Shown here in pieces: positions 1 to 9,444 of a stretch of 64,000 bases of DNA (its first letter is position 1; every line of letters starts with the position of its first letter). The notes under the pieces are model-generated. The model was not told the DNA's origin. It searched no databases and saw nothing but the letters and a program-made list of their open reading frames with translations. The stretch spans positions 992,001-1,056,000 of the forward strand of contig CAWCQU010000003.1 in the NCBI GenBank assembly GCA_963797765.1, written 5' to 3'. A program made the translations under genes and the position numbers. This DNA is from JBGPTK01 sp963797765 (GTDB taxonomy: Bacteria > Acidobacteriota > Terriglobia > Acidiferrales > UBA7541).

Positions 1-57
1 ATGCTATTTTGCTAATGCGTTTGTTGCTCCCGTGAATCGTACTGAGACGTCCGACGA

Positions 58-98
58 GGCTGCCGGGGTTCTATTACCCCTGAGCAGCCTTTTGTTTT
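58..98 (+). terminator. GC-rich hairpin plus T-tract in the csp leader
   Basis: The arms GGCTGCCGGGG and CCCC-TGA-GCAGCC enclose an A/T-rich loop and are followed by TTTTGTTTT, the layout of a rho-independent terminator. It lies about 125 bases upstream of the cold-shock gene on the same strand. It may end a transcript entering from the left edge, or act as an attenuator in a long csp 5' leader. The sequence alone does not decide. Confidence 0.5.
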
Positions 99-223
99 AC
101 GTTTCACCGTAAATCCTGTGCCACATATAACTTCCGAGGTCCCTTTGACCCAGGAGGGGGCTCGGGGTGAACGGCTAGAGGCGAACGAGAGGCACAAATA
201 GCTTTAGAAACAGGAGTTCCTAA

Positions 224-427
224 GTGAGAGAACAAGGAACAGTAAAATGGTTCAATGCCAGCAAGGGCTACGGGTTCATTCAGCGCCAGTCCGGCGAAGA
301 CGTCTTCGTACACTTTTCGGCCATTCAGGCTGAAGGGTATAAGACGCTCAACGAAGGGCAGGCGGTGGAATTCGAAGTTCGCAAGGGGCCCAAGGGCCTG
401 CAGGCGGAGAACGTAGTTTCCCTCTAG
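224..427 (+). CDS. Cold-shock domain protein (CspA family)
   Basis: A 67-residue single OB-fold nucleic-acid-binding protein of the CspA family, which binds single-stranded RNA/DNA and melts RNA structure. RNP1 (KGYGFIQ, about residues 14-20) and RNP2 (VFVHFSAI, about 27-34) are both present, with the usual start GTVKWFNA. The length is typical of the family. The start is GTG at 224, chosen because AGGAG lies at 212-216 and no upstream ATG keeps the frame. The gene has a long leader containing a hairpin, common for csp genes, and is followed by a GC-rich hairpin at 438-462. It is monocistronic. Whether it is cold-induced or constitutive cannot be read from the sequence. Confidence 0.97.
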   Translation: MREQGTVKWFNASKGYGFIQRQSGEDVFVHFSAIQAEGYKTLNEGQAVEFEVRKGPKGLQAENVVSL

Positions 428-437
428 TCGGTTCCGG

Positions 438-470
438 GCGGGCCGGTTACGCGCTGGCCCGCTCCGTTTT
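438..470 (+). terminator. Hairpin after csp
   Basis: GCGGGCC and GGCCCGC form a 7-bp stem 10 bases after the csp stop codon, followed by TCCGTTTT. The T-run is short, so termination strength is uncertain. Confidence 0.5.
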
Positions 471-514
471 CAGGGGTTCTTGATCTCTCAGCACTGGAAT
501 TTACGGGAATTTTG

Positions 515-564
515 GGTATTCTGGTTGCAGTTCCAATTCGGTATTCTGGTTGTCGTTCCGATCC
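515..564. repeat. Tandem 25-bp repeat, two copies
   Basis: Two adjacent 25-bp units begin GGTATTCTGGTTG and differ at a few positions in their 3' halves. They lie between the csp terminator and the next gene. They could be a duplicated binding site; no function is claimed. Confidence 0.6.
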
Positions 565-682
565 GGGGCAAGGGCTCTTCCAGCCCGTTGGATACGTTTT
601 ATCATCGCAGGAAGCAGTGAAGATTGGCCGCCAGGTTGGTCCGGCGGGTGTAGGCGCGGTCTGAGCGGTTTAGGAGGCTGTT

Positions 683-970
683 ATGCAAATACTTGCAGAA
701 GGACAGAGCATCCGGCACATCCAGTATGGGATGGGAGTGGTGATGCAATCGAATTCGGAGCGAACCACGATCGATTTCGACGAATTCGGAACCAAGAAAT
801 TTGTGACGAGCATCTGGTCGGCGGAAGTGGTGGGGGAACCACCGACCGGTCCGGTAAAGCCGCGCCGTCGCCGCAAGACCGCCACGAAGACGGCCGCAAA
901 AATCGCCGGCAAAAACCACAGTGAAGGTGATGGGCAAAGCCGCCGGGAAGTAACTCCGCACAAGTGTTGA
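683..970 (+). CDS. Small basic protein with Tudor-like domain (3' end frameshifted)
   Basis: A 95-residue protein as read. Residues 8-48 show the pattern G-x-x-x-R-H-x-x-Y-G-x-G, then IDFDEFG-x-KKFV, which resembles the small beta-barrel Tudor-like domain at the C-terminus of PcrA/UvrD helicases. A basic tail (RRRRKTATKTAAKIAGK) follows and could bind nucleic acid. The start ATG at 683 has AGGAGG at 671-676. The last 20 residues look wrong: removing one A from the A5 run at 911-915 restores a Lys/Ala-rich ending (GKTTVKVMGKAAGK) that stops at 953. The functional assignment is by resemblance only. Confidence 0.7.
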   Translation: MQILAEGQSIRHIQYGMGVVMQSNSERTTIDFDEFGTKKFVTSIWSAEVVGEPPTGPVKPRRRRKTATKTAAKIAGKNHSEGDGQSRREVTPHKC

Positions 971-1075
971 GGGGCGGAGCCATCCGCCCTTTTCCTCTTC
1001 ATTTCTGCCTTGCGTGATTCCATTCGAGATCGCTGCGCCCGTAATTACGAGCTTCAATTCTGCGAGGCACTCAAT

Positions 1076-2680
1076 TTAATGCATTGCGGCAGGGCCGGCT
1101 TTGTGGGTGGGGCGCTTCATCAGGAAAATCAGGGGGAGGACCGCGACGAAAACTGCGCCGAGCAATTCGAAAGTCTGATTGAAGGCCACCATGGCGGCCT
1201 GGCGGCTGACCATTCCGAAAATGGCACCATAGGCCTGATGCTGAGCGGTGACGGGATCGCTGCCTTTCGAAACAAACATGGCTTGCAGATTGGCCATCAT
1301 CGCACGGACCCCGGGATTTGACGCATTAACATTCGATCCCAGCAACTGGAGTTGCGCCTGAGTTTTGCGGGCCACCAGAGTGGTGGCGTTGGCGATTCCG
1401 ATGCTGCCGCCCAGATTGCGCATCAGGTTGAAGATGCTGGTAGCGTTGCCCATTTGTTCGCGGGGAATGGGATCCATCGTCACCGTGGTGAGCGGCACCC
1501 ACATCAAGGACATAAAAACACCCTGAAGAAATTGCGGCCAGAAAACATCCCAGTATCCTGCGCTTAGACTGAGCCGGGAAAGCTGGAACATGGTGAATCC
1601 CACGCCCAGAAATCCGATGGTAAGCATTTTGCGCGGATCGAATTTGGACATGATAATCCCGACCACCGGCATGGCGATAAAGGAGCCCATGCCGCGGGGA
1701 AACATGGCGATGCCGGCTTGCAGCGGCGGATAGCCGAGCAACGTTTGCAGGAAAATCGGGAGCAACACCAGGCTGCCATAGAGCACGAAGCCCAGGATGG
1801 TCATCAAGAACACACCCGTGCCGTAGGTGCGATTGGTGAGCACGCGCAAATCCACCACGGGATGCGGAATGTAGAGTTCGTAAAGAACGAACGCGATCAG
1901 CCCGCCGATGGCGATGATCGTGAGCAAGACGATCCAATGAGCTGCAAACCAATCGGCTTCCTGGCCTTTATCGAGCACGATTTGCAACGAGGCTACGGCG
2001 ACAGCCAGCATTCCGATTCCCCAGGTGTCCACTTTGGAAGTCATCCGGCGTATGTAAGGGGGATCGAAAATAAAAAGCGAAGTCATCACTAGTGACGCGA
2101 TTCCGATGGGAATGTTGATATAGAAAACCCAGCGCCAGCTATAACTATCCGTCAACCAGCCTCCCATCACCGGGCCCAGCATCGGCGCCACCACAATTCC
2201 CAGGCCCCAAAATCCCATCGCTTTGCCGCGGTCCTGCGGCGGAAACGCTTCGAGCAAAACCGCCTGTGAAATGGGCTGAAGTGCGCCACCGCATGCTCCC
2301 TGCACGCAGCGAAACAAAATCAGTACCCACAAGGAAGGAGCCAGGCCGCACAGAAAGGAAGCGATCGTAAATCCGGTGACCGAGGCGAGCAGCAGGCGCT
2401 TGCGTCCGAAATAATTGGCCAGCCATCCGGTGATCGGAAGAATGATTGCGTTGGCGACGAGATACGATGTGAGCGCCCAGGTGGCTTCGTCCACGCTGGC
2501 GGAAAGATTTCCAGCGATGTGCGGAAGCGAAACGTTCACGACGGTGGTGTCCAGCACCTCCATGAACGTCGAGAGCATGACGGCAACCGCAATGATCCAA
2601 GGATTGATCTCGCGCTGCGCGGGATTTCCCGCGGCGGCCACCGGCAGATTGATCGCGTCGCTCGCCATGATGAACGGCAC
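1076..2680 (-). CDS. DHA2-family MFS multidrug efflux transporter (EmrB/QacA type)
   Basis: A 534-residue inner-membrane drug:proton antiporter with about 14 hydrophobic segments, the size usual for the DHA2 family. The first membrane segment carries DTTVVNVSLP (residues 44-53), typical of EmrB/QacA proteins. Motif A is seen as GWLANYFGRKR (85-95) in the first cytoplasmic loop, and motif C-like GPVMGGWL follows the fifth helix. Translation may start at GTG 2680 or at the internal ATG 2668; neither has a strong ribosome site. No EmrA-like membrane fusion partner or TolC is next to it in the window, so it may act alone or with unlinked partners. The substrate is unknown. Confidence 0.9.
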   Translation of the reverse strand: MPFIMASDAINLPVAAAGNPAQREINPWIIAVAVMLSTFMEVLDTTVVNVSLPHIAGNLSASVDEATWALTSYLVANAIILPITGWLANYFGRKRLLLASVTGFTIASFLCGLAPSLWVLILFRCVQGACGGALQPISQAVLLEAFPPQDRGKAMGFWGLGIVVAPMLGPVMGGWLTDSYSWRWVFYINIPIGIASLVMTSLFIFDPPYIRRMTSKVDTWGIGMLAVAVASLQIVLDKGQEADWFAAHWIVLLTIIAIGGLIAFVLYELYIPHPVVDLRVLTNRTYGTGVFLMTILGFVLYGSLVLLPIFLQTLLGYPPLQAGIAMFPRGMGSFIAMPVVGIIMSKFDPRKMLTIGFLGVGFTMFQLSRLSLSAGYWDVFWPQFLQGVFMSLMWVPLTTVTMDPIPREQMGNATSIFNLMRNLGGSIGIANATTLVARKTQAQLQLLGSNVNASNPGVRAMMANLQAMFVSKGSDPVTAQHQAYGAIFGMVSRQAAMVAFNQTFELLGAVFVAVLPLIFLMKRPTHKAGPAAMH

Positions 2681-2827
2681 TCACTTGGATGCGCCGAATC
2701 GCGCGCGGTTCCAGGAAGTTTATGATAGCGCACCTGGGATGCGCCCACGCCACAAGCGAGATGCTGATCCACGCAAACTAGGGCGCGGCTGAAGCCGGCC
2801 CCTACATAGACGCACCGCGGCTGGGGT

Positions 2828-4603
2828 TCACAGCGGGGGCAATTGATGCAGGGCTTGCTCGCGGTTTACTTTTGCGGATTCGAGAGTGGGATCGAGTGCG
2901 ATGGCTTTTTCAAATTGTTCCAGGGCTTCGGCGGGTAGCCGCATTCGAAGCAGCAATTCGCCGAATTCATTCCGCAGCAGGGCGTCCTTCGGCTCCGCGG
3001 CTACCAATTGGGAGAAATTTTTCCAGGCTTCATTCAGTTGACCTGATTTTGTGAACGCCCGCGCCAGATTGTAGCGCGCATTGGTGTAGCGGGGATCGAG
3101 CTCCAAGGCGATTTGAAATTGGCCGATGGCCTCGCCCGACCGGCCCACCGCTCCGAGTGCGAGGCCCAGCCAATTGTGTCCCTCGGCCTTTTTTGGCTCG
3201 ATGCGCACAGCTGCCCGTAGATCCGGGATTGCTCCAGAGGGATTAAGCTGAGAAATCATCATCGCGCCGAGTTCGAGGTGCGCGAAATAGTCATCGGGAT
3301 TCCTTTTCAGGCGATGCTGGACGAATGCTTCCTCGAGCTGGCGGCGATTGTTTCCGGTGCCGCGAGGTAATAGCTGCAGCCAGAGATGGGCCATTTCGTC
3401 GGTGGATTGATCGCCGCCGCGCACGCGCCGCGCGGGATGGTTCGGATTGCGCGGGTTCGCGCCGGAATTATCGAAGTGCCAGCGCATCGAGATGACGCTG
3501 CCTTTCGGAAGAAAAACCGGCTCGCGATAGTGGAATACCGCCTGCCACGCCGGATCCCATTGCGGTATGCGAATCAGCCATTTCCGCTGGCCCTCCGGGA
3601 GAGTTGCGTACGCTTCGATGACATGGCCGAGATAATGCGCGTGAGGGTAGACGGCCAGAACATCCGAGTCGACGGGAAGTTGAAAATCGTCGGCCACAAT
3701 AAAATCATGAACGCCGGGCGGAATATCGAGCGCGGCATCTTGTTGCAGTTCGATCAGCAACGGAAATTTCGCCGGCGGCTTGTCCGTGAAGTACAGGCCG
3801 ATCGACGGCTTCACTTCCATGGGCATGCCACTGTGCATGCTGGTGGACATGAAGTGTGCGTTGAGAATCAGGTCGTTGCCGGGGTCGAGTTCCCAGGCCA
3901 GGCCGTCGGGCTCGACCCAGGGCGGGCTGCCGGGCTTCCAGAAAAGAAAATGGCTATCGAAATCGAATGGATTGCGTTCGATGGTGACGTCCATTCCCGG
4001 AAAGCCCGCGCCGGGCGAGGCTTCCCTGCTCCGCGCGGATTGATTGCGATCGATCAGCACATTGGCGTGATGCACCACATGCGCCGCGCCGGGGCGGACT
4101 TCAATGGCGCGAACGTAACGCTTGGTGGCGAGATTCGGAGAAAAAATAAAATTCCAGAAGACGTCAGGGCCGGAAGCCGGAAGTGTGTAAGCGCGCGAGG
4201 CTTCCAGAATCAGATCAGGAGGGCCGAGTTGCCAGCCTTCGGTGAACCGCGGTGGGGGCGGAGCATCGGAGGGAGAGCCCTGGGGGGCGCCGTCTTTCAC
4301 CCATTCGGCGATCAGTTTGATTTCGGCGTCGCTGAGGGATGGATCGTTGGCGAAATCGCCGTGGCCTTTTTCCGGGAGCCAGGGCGGCATGGCGCGTTTG
4401 GCGGTCATGTCTGCGATTTTTGCTGCGTGCGTTTGTGCGTCTTCGTAGCTGAGGAGAGAGAACGGCGCGGATTCGCCGGGGCGGTGGCATCCGGCGCAGG
4501 AGCGGTAGAGGATTGGCGCAATATCGCGATTGAACGTGGGAGGCGGCGGGGTTTGCGCTGCCGCGGGAAGAGCGAGAATGAGCGCGAGGCAGAAAAGTTG
4601 CAC
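2828..4603 (-). CDS. Secreted cytochrome c / copper monooxygenase-like / TPR fusion protein
   Basis: A signal peptide (LFCLALILALPAAAQ) precedes a c-type haem site CAGCH with a cytochrome c fold (about residues 25-110). A central region follows with the histidine clusters HVVHHANV, LNAHFMST and HAHYLGH, the pattern of type II copper ascorbate-dependent (PHM-like) monooxygenases. At least three TPR units fill the last 150 residues. The frame is open upstream to 4732, but the signal peptide suggests a start near GTG 4603; no clear ribosome site settles it. The fusion suggests an exported redox enzyme with a protein-binding tail. The substrate is unknown. This architecture is familiar from Acidobacteriota. 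Confidence 0.85.
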   Translation of the reverse strand: MQLFCLALILALPAAAQTPPPPTFNRDIAPILYRSCAGCHRPGESAPFSLLSYEDAQTHAAKIADMTAKRAMPPWLPEKGHGDFANDPSLSDAEIKLIAEWVKDGAPQGSPSDAPPPPRFTEGWQLGPPDLILEASRAYTLPASGPDVFWNFIFSPNLATKRYVRAIEVRPGAAHVVHHANVLIDRNQSARSREASPGAGFPGMDVTIERNPFDFDSHFLFWKPGSPPWVEPDGLAWELDPGNDLILNAHFMSTSMHSGMPMEVKPSIGLYFTDKPPAKFPLLIELQQDAALDIPPGVHDFIVADDFQLPVDSDVLAVYPHAHYLGHVIEAYATLPEGQRKWLIRIPQWDPAWQAVFHYREPVFLPKGSVISMRWHFDNSGANPRNPNHPARRVRGGDQSTDEMAHLWLQLLPRGTGNNRRQLEEAFVQHRLKRNPDDYFAHLELGAMMISQLNPSGAIPDLRAAVRIEPKKAEGHNWLGLALGAVGRSGEAIGQFQIALELDPRYTNARYNLARAFTKSGQLNEAWKNFSQLVAAEPKDALLRNEFGELLLRMRLPAEALEQFEKAIALDPTLESAKVNREQALHQLPPL

Positions 4604-4795
4604 CAGATTTTTTATTGAGCGGGCGGGAACTGTGGCTGTGCAAATGCTGCCCGGAATTTGAAGTTGGTGTTGGATGTTTCCCACCGAATTCCCACCCCTT
4701 TGGCGTTCTCCTTGCATTCTATCGTGACACAAGCATTGGGGGATTGCTCGGGGTCCCTCACTCCGTTCGGGATGACTGCGAAAACAACGACCGTT

Positions 4796-5218
4796 TCAGC
4801 CTTGCGGGCGGACGCCTGGCTTCCATGGGCCGATCCAATGATCAATGGAGAGCCACAGACTGTAGGAGTGGCGCATAAGCGACAAAGAGAAGATCACCGC
4901 GAACGCCATCCAGGCCAGAAAGCGGGGGTTGGTGGAAATGTCCGTAATTTGCGGGGCGACCAGCAACAGCAGGAAATACATCGGCACCAGCAAGATTGCG
5001 GAAATAATGAAATTCAGAAACATTGCGCCCAGGTAATAGCCGGACTCGCGGAAATAGGCGAGACGGCAGACGGGACATTCTTGCTTCATTTGGAATAATC
5101 CGGCGAACAGGCGGCCTTGCTTGCAATTCGGGCAACGCAAGCGCAGGCCGGTTCGAAGCGCTTCGCGAAATGGCGGCCTGCGGGATTTTGGCGGCAGGGG
5201 CTCGACCTCCAGCGGCAA
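4796..5218 (-). CDS. DUF983 membrane protein
   Basis: A 140-residue protein with two CxxC pairs, CPNC (29-32) and CPVC (48-51), which probably bind one zinc. Two hydrophobic segments follow (about 63-88 and 100-122). This matches the DUF983 family of small membrane proteins, sometimes found near cytochrome oxidase genes. The biochemical role is unknown. It lies 192 bases downstream of the cytochrome c/TPR gene start and 40 bases after the VWFA gene on the same strand, so it may be cotranscribed with the VWFA gene. Confidence 0.85.
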   Translation of the reverse strand: MPLEVEPLPPKSRRPPFREALRTGLRLRCPNCKQGRLFAGLFQMKQECPVCRLAYFRESGYYLGAMFLNFIISAILLVPMYFLLLLVAPQITDISTNPRFLAWMAFAVIFSLSLMRHSYSLWLSIDHWIGPWKPGVRPQG

Positions 5219-5258
5219 CGGCTCATTTTATTGCTTTAGGCCGGTGCCGGAACACCAT

Positions 5259-7094
5259 CTACTTTCCAATCGTGAGAGGAAGATCGGCGGTGCCGATGAA
5301 TCCAGTGCGTGTGTCGCGGACGCCGAGCCGCAAAATATATTGTCCGGGGGGCAGTTCCAGTTCCATGTGATAAGGAAATCCGCCCTGTTCGAGCACGGCT
5401 ACGTTCTCTGCCTTCACTCCGGCTTTGGTTCCCACATCGGCGTGCGAAATCACTTTGCCGTCCTTTGCATAAGCAGCGGCGTGGAAATCGAGTTCATATC
5501 TACGGCTGCCCTTGTCGTCCTCGTAGGAAATGGTGTGCGAATCCACAAGGAAATCGATGGGCACTTTTACTTTTCCACTGGCGGAATCGGGAGGAATCAC
5601 GCGAGCGTCGAAGATGATCATGGTGGCGATGGGATTCACGATGGCCATGGAAGTGGAAAGGTCCGCGTCTTTATTGCGGTTGTCCTTGGTCCACAGGGCG
5701 GGATCGGTGGCGTAATAGCCCTTGCGGCTGCGGATGGTGAGGCCGGGTTTGTTGACGGTCACCTGAATGGTGTGGAATTTCCCGTCCCAGCCTTTGTCCT
5801 CGGGATAGTAGCCGATCAAATAGTAGGAGGAGCCGTCCGTGATGCTCTCCTCGACGGCATGATCGATATCGTTGCGGTTGGCGAGCAGGCGCCCGCCGGT
5901 TTCACTGGCGAGCAGGGCCATGGAAGCCTGGGTATTTTCCAGGTTTGAATTGCTGGCGGAAACGTCGGCGCCATATTCGCCGCCCGATTTCAAAAGACCC
6001 AGATTATTTGTGCCCGGGGCGCTGGCATCGTTGGCCGAGGAGCCAACCAGGCCGCGCGCGTCCACTCCGTAAATGGAAACTTGCGCGTCGGTGAGAAAGG
6101 AAGACGCCTGGCGGATGGCGTCTTCGTATTGTTTTTCGACGCTTTTGTAATTGGGATCGGAGGGCGTGTCTCCGTAGTGCACAATCTGCTTCATCAAAGT
6201 GAGCGGGAACGATCCCGAGACCCAGACCAAGTTTTTTCGTCCCGGCATTCCGGCCATGGCGCGGGCGATGATTTTGAAAGCCCCCAGGGTGATACCCACG
6301 CGGTCGTCCAACGAAACTTCCGCTTGCTCGCTATAGAAATCCTGGATCTGGGCGAGCATGCCCGCGGCGCGATCGAAGGCGGCGGAGCCGCCTCCGGTAA
6401 GGCTGCCAGTGCCCACCTGACGGGAGGGCGGAGGCATTTGCTTGGCAATGTCTTCGAGTTCCAGGTTGATGGATTTTTGCGGAACAAAATTTTCCACCGC
6501 CAGGCGCAGCAGGCGGGGATCGTTGGTGAATTCCTGCAAAACGTGCAAGGAGCGGCCGAGCGTATAGACGGCGACGGGCTGGCCGGGCGTGAGCTGCGTA
6601 TTGATGTATTTCAGGAGCTGGAGACGCGAATAGCCTTGGTCGAGCGATTCGGTATTCAGAGAATCGAGCAGCAAAACGGTGGGCGGGCCGGGGGGCGTGA
6701 TGTATTCCGTGCGATTGGTGGTGACGTTGGCGGGGAGCGCGCCGGGAGCGCCGCGTTTGGCTTTGGAGGCAAAATCCTCGTAGGAGAAGCTGGCTATTTT
6801 TTGAGGCTTTTTGTTTTCGGTGACGGTGAAATCGGCGGCGGTCAAATCTTTTACGGGATGACCGTCTTTATCGGTGACTACCGCGTCGACCATCACCAGG
6901 CGGGAAGTGACTCGCAGCGTGGCCGAGGGGACATTTTGGGGCGGAGGCTGTTGTGCGTTCACGTGGCTGGCCGCGGCTACGGCGGCGAGCGCCAGGATTG
7001 ACAAGGCTTTTGCAGCGCAATTCGAGGCCCACCTACGAGCGGAACACGGCGCCGTTTTCGAGGCTTCGACCGGTGATGATTGTCGAATAAACAT
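5259..7094 (-). CDS. VWFA-related acidobacterial-domain protein, secreted
   Basis: About 611 residues. An N-terminal signal sequence (ALSILALAAVAAASHVNA) is followed by a region starting LRVTSRLVMVDAVVTDKDG, typical of the VWFA-related proteins abundant in Acidobacteria. The von Willebrand A-like core contains VLLLDSLNT and later GRKNLVWVSGS. The start at ATG 7094 is preferred over the longer frame because GGAGGGG lies just upstream and the signal peptide then sits at the N-terminus. The role is unknown: probably extracytoplasmic protein binding. DUF983 follows on the same strand. Confidence 0.9.
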   Translation of the reverse strand: MFIRQSSPVEASKTAPCSARRWASNCAAKALSILALAAVAAASHVNAQQPPPQNVPSATLRVTSRLVMVDAVVTDKDGHPVKDLTAADFTVTENKKPQKIASFSYEDFASKAKRGAPGALPANVTTNRTEYITPPGPPTVLLLDSLNTESLDQGYSRLQLLKYINTQLTPGQPVAVYTLGRSLHVLQEFTNDPRLLRLAVENFVPQKSINLELEDIAKQMPPPSRQVGTGSLTGGGSAAFDRAAGMLAQIQDFYSEQAEVSLDDRVGITLGAFKIIARAMAGMPGRKNLVWVSGSFPLTLMKQIVHYGDTPSDPNYKSVEKQYEDAIRQASSFLTDAQVSIYGVDARGLVGSSANDASAPGTNNLGLLKSGGEYGADVSASNSNLENTQASMALLASETGGRLLANRNDIDHAVEESITDGSSYYLIGYYPEDKGWDGKFHTIQVTVNKPGLTIRSRKGYYATDPALWTKDNRNKDADLSTSMAIVNPIATMIIFDARVIPPDSASGKVKVPIDFLVDSHTISYEDDKGSRRYELDFHAAAYAKDGKVISHADVGTKAGVKAENVAVLEQGGFPYHMELELPPGQYILRLGVRDTRTGFIGTADLPLTIGK

Positions 7095-7247
7095 AATTCC
7101 CCTCCCCATCCCTTTCCGATTAGCGCGAGTATTACATATTCCGTAAAGAGCGCGAGGAGAATTTTTCTGCACATTCGACGATATTCGGAGCGGGAGATGC
7201 TGCGGTTTTTGCACAGGCAGCGATTGAGACGTTTCTGAAATTTCAGG

Positions 7248-9110
7248 CTACGAGTCTTGTTTTGCCGAGGAGGCCGGGTGGGCCAGAGGCAGGGACAAGG
7301 GTACGGAAATGACCGGCAGTTCCACGCGAAACGTGGCGCCGCCACCGGGACGATTAAAGCAGTGGATGCGGCCGCGATGTTCCTGCACGATTCCGTAGCA
7401 AATGCTCAGGCCCAGCCCGGTTCCTTTGCCAACCGGCTTGGTGGTGTAGAAGGGATCGAAAACCATGCGCGGCTCTTTGATGCCGGGGCCGTTGTCAACC
7501 ACGTCGACGACGACGAATTTTCGATCGAAGCGCGAGCGAATTATTAGTTCGCCGCCGCCGGCTTCTTCGAGTGCGTCGAGTGCGTTGTCGATCAAATTGA
7601 AAAACACCTGGATGAGTTGATTGACGTCGCCATGGACGAAGGGCAGACCGGATTGGAATTCATCGAGAATGCGGATATTTTCGTTGCCGCGCAGCTCGAG
7701 ATGGCTGAGGTTCAGAGCGCCTTTTACCACTTCGTTGACGTCCAGCGCGGATTTTTCGCCGGGAATTTGGCGGGCGAAACTGAGCAGATTGCCGACCAGG
7801 TGTTTGATGCGGCGAGCCTGATCGCGCATTTTTCCGGCGAGGTTGCGCGGGCGTTCGGCGAGCGAGGGATCGTCGAGTAACAGTTCGGCATAGCCGAGGA
7901 TGCCGGTGAGCGGGTTATTGATTTCGTGCGCGGCGCCGGCGGCCAAATGGCCGAGCGAGGCCAGTTTTTCGCTTTGGACGAGCTGGGCCTGCAGGCGATG
8001 CATGTCCTGTAGGGAATCCTGCGATTTGCGGAGAAGAAGCAGCCGGTCGCGATCGACCATTCGCAAGCGCAAAAAAACCAGCAAAACCGCGGGAACGATC
8101 AAAGCCAGGGTGACACCCAGGCGGAAATCGCGGACTGCGAGAGGAGCATGACTTCCCCATAGGCCCCAGAGCGCGAGCATGGGCATGGAGACGACAGCGC
8201 AAATCGCCAATTCGGCGGGCCAATTGTCGCGACGGTGATCGCTTCCCGCTTCAGAAGAGGGATGCTGGCGGTTCGCGAAAATTCCCGCCGTGCCCAGCCA
8301 AAGGAAAGATCCGATCAGCGGGAGGTCGTAAAAGCTGCCGGTGTAGTAGGCGTTGCGATCGATGGCTCGATTGATCAGTAGCGAAGCGGTGGAATACAGC
8401 AGCGCGGCCCCAGCCAGATTGGCGTAGATTTTCCGCCAGCCCGTGTGCGAACGAAAGGCGAGAAGAACGAGACCGATGACCAGGACCAGATTCTGGACCA
8501 TGGCCAGATCGTTGTAAGCCTTATTGTAAAGACTCGAATTCGGCCAGACGTATTGCCAGGGAATGACGATGAAGAGGTAAAGGTAGACCCACCAAAGCAA
8601 GAGGAGCGAGAAATCGATTGAGCCAAAGCGGTAACGCATTTCTCCGGCCTTGCGGTGAGGGGCCATGGCTAAAGCGCCGATCATGGGAACGGGGTGCAGG
8701 AAGAAAATTACATCGCCGAGGAAGGGATTCGGCACGGGTTGATGCTGGATGACTTCGACGAACGTCCAGAGGCACTGCCCGGCCATCCACATCCCGCAAC
8801 CCATCCCGAGGAGCATCCAGAAGACGTCGGTGCGCCAATCCGCAGAGCCGGAATTCAGCAGCAGGCCGGTGATGGCAAAGAGCGGCACGAGGCACTGCAG
8901 AATGTCTCCAATGGCGTTTAAATGCTCGCCACGGGGGAGGAGCAATCCGGCCAGGGCGTAGAGGCCCAGCAGGGCGGCCCAGGACAAGGGGAGCCAATGG
9001 TCCGAGAGCCATGCCTTAACTGAGTCGGACGTGCGGCGGCCTGGGCTCCGATGGTTAGACGGAGGCGTCGGGGCGGACAAATCAATCACGTCCTGCGAAG
9101 GGGCGTTCAT
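7248..9110 (-). CDS. Membrane-bound sensor histidine kinase
   Basis: A 620-residue kinase. Residues 38-350 hold about ten hydrophobic segments, an integral-membrane sensor rather than a periplasmic domain. Next come a short coiled linker, a HisKA domain with the phospho-acceptor in GAAHEINNPLTG (His395), and a HATPase_c domain with N box NLIDNALDALE, G1 VVDNGPG and G2 GKGTGLGLS. No receiver domain is fused and no response regulator gene is adjacent, so it is an orphan by position. The ligand is unknown. It is transcribed away from the small secreted-protein gene at 9445; the roughly 330-base gap between them must hold both promoters. Confidence 0.92.
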   Translation of the reverse strand: MNAPSQDVIDLSAPTPPSNHRSPGRRTSDSVKAWLSDHWLPLSWAALLGLYALAGLLLPRGEHLNAIGDILQCLVPLFAITGLLLNSGSADWRTDVFWMLLGMGCGMWMAGQCLWTFVEVIQHQPVPNPFLGDVIFFLHPVPMIGALAMAPHRKAGEMRYRFGSIDFSLLLLWWVYLYLFIVIPWQYVWPNSSLYNKAYNDLAMVQNLVLVIGLVLLAFRSHTGWRKIYANLAGAALLYSTASLLINRAIDRNAYYTGSFYDLPLIGSFLWLGTAGIFANRQHPSSEAGSDHRRDNWPAELAICAVVSMPMLALWGLWGSHAPLAVRDFRLGVTLALIVPAVLLVFLRLRMVDRDRLLLLRKSQDSLQDMHRLQAQLVQSEKLASLGHLAAGAAHEINNPLTGILGYAELLLDDPSLAERPRNLAGKMRDQARRIKHLVGNLLSFARQIPGEKSALDVNEVVKGALNLSHLELRGNENIRILDEFQSGLPFVHGDVNQLIQVFFNLIDNALDALEEAGGGELIIRSRFDRKFVVVDVVDNGPGIKEPRMVFDPFYTTKPVGKGTGLGLSICYGIVQEHRGRIHCFNRPGGGATFRVELPVISVPLSLPLAHPASSAKQDS

Positions 9111-9444
9111 TCTGCGCGTGGCGCTGCACGCCTAGCGTACCGCGCTCGCGGCAAGTGGCAGCAACGAAGGAGGCGTGGTTTTCCACGATGGCAACAGGGT
9201 GTGGTGCGATGATCGGCCACTGAAGGCGGCGGGCGGGGGATATGGCGATTGGTTCAGCGGCGGAAACCGATTGCCGCCTGGCAAAACGCGGGGCGCATCC
9301 TTGGTTCACGACGGGACAGCAGTTGTTGCTTGCCTGGGGTTTTTGCGGATGTATAATGTGCGGAGAAGTTCCAGCCCCTTCCGGCCGCGGCTTCACGAAC
9401 GTCGCAAAGCCCGGCCCGTCTTACAAGCTGAGGAGGAAAGTAAA

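Noticed and set aside
3386..4618. 410-residue plus-strand frame opposite the cytochrome c/TPR gene
   Set aside because: No ribosome site and no domain. The minus strand carries clear haem, copper and TPR motifs.
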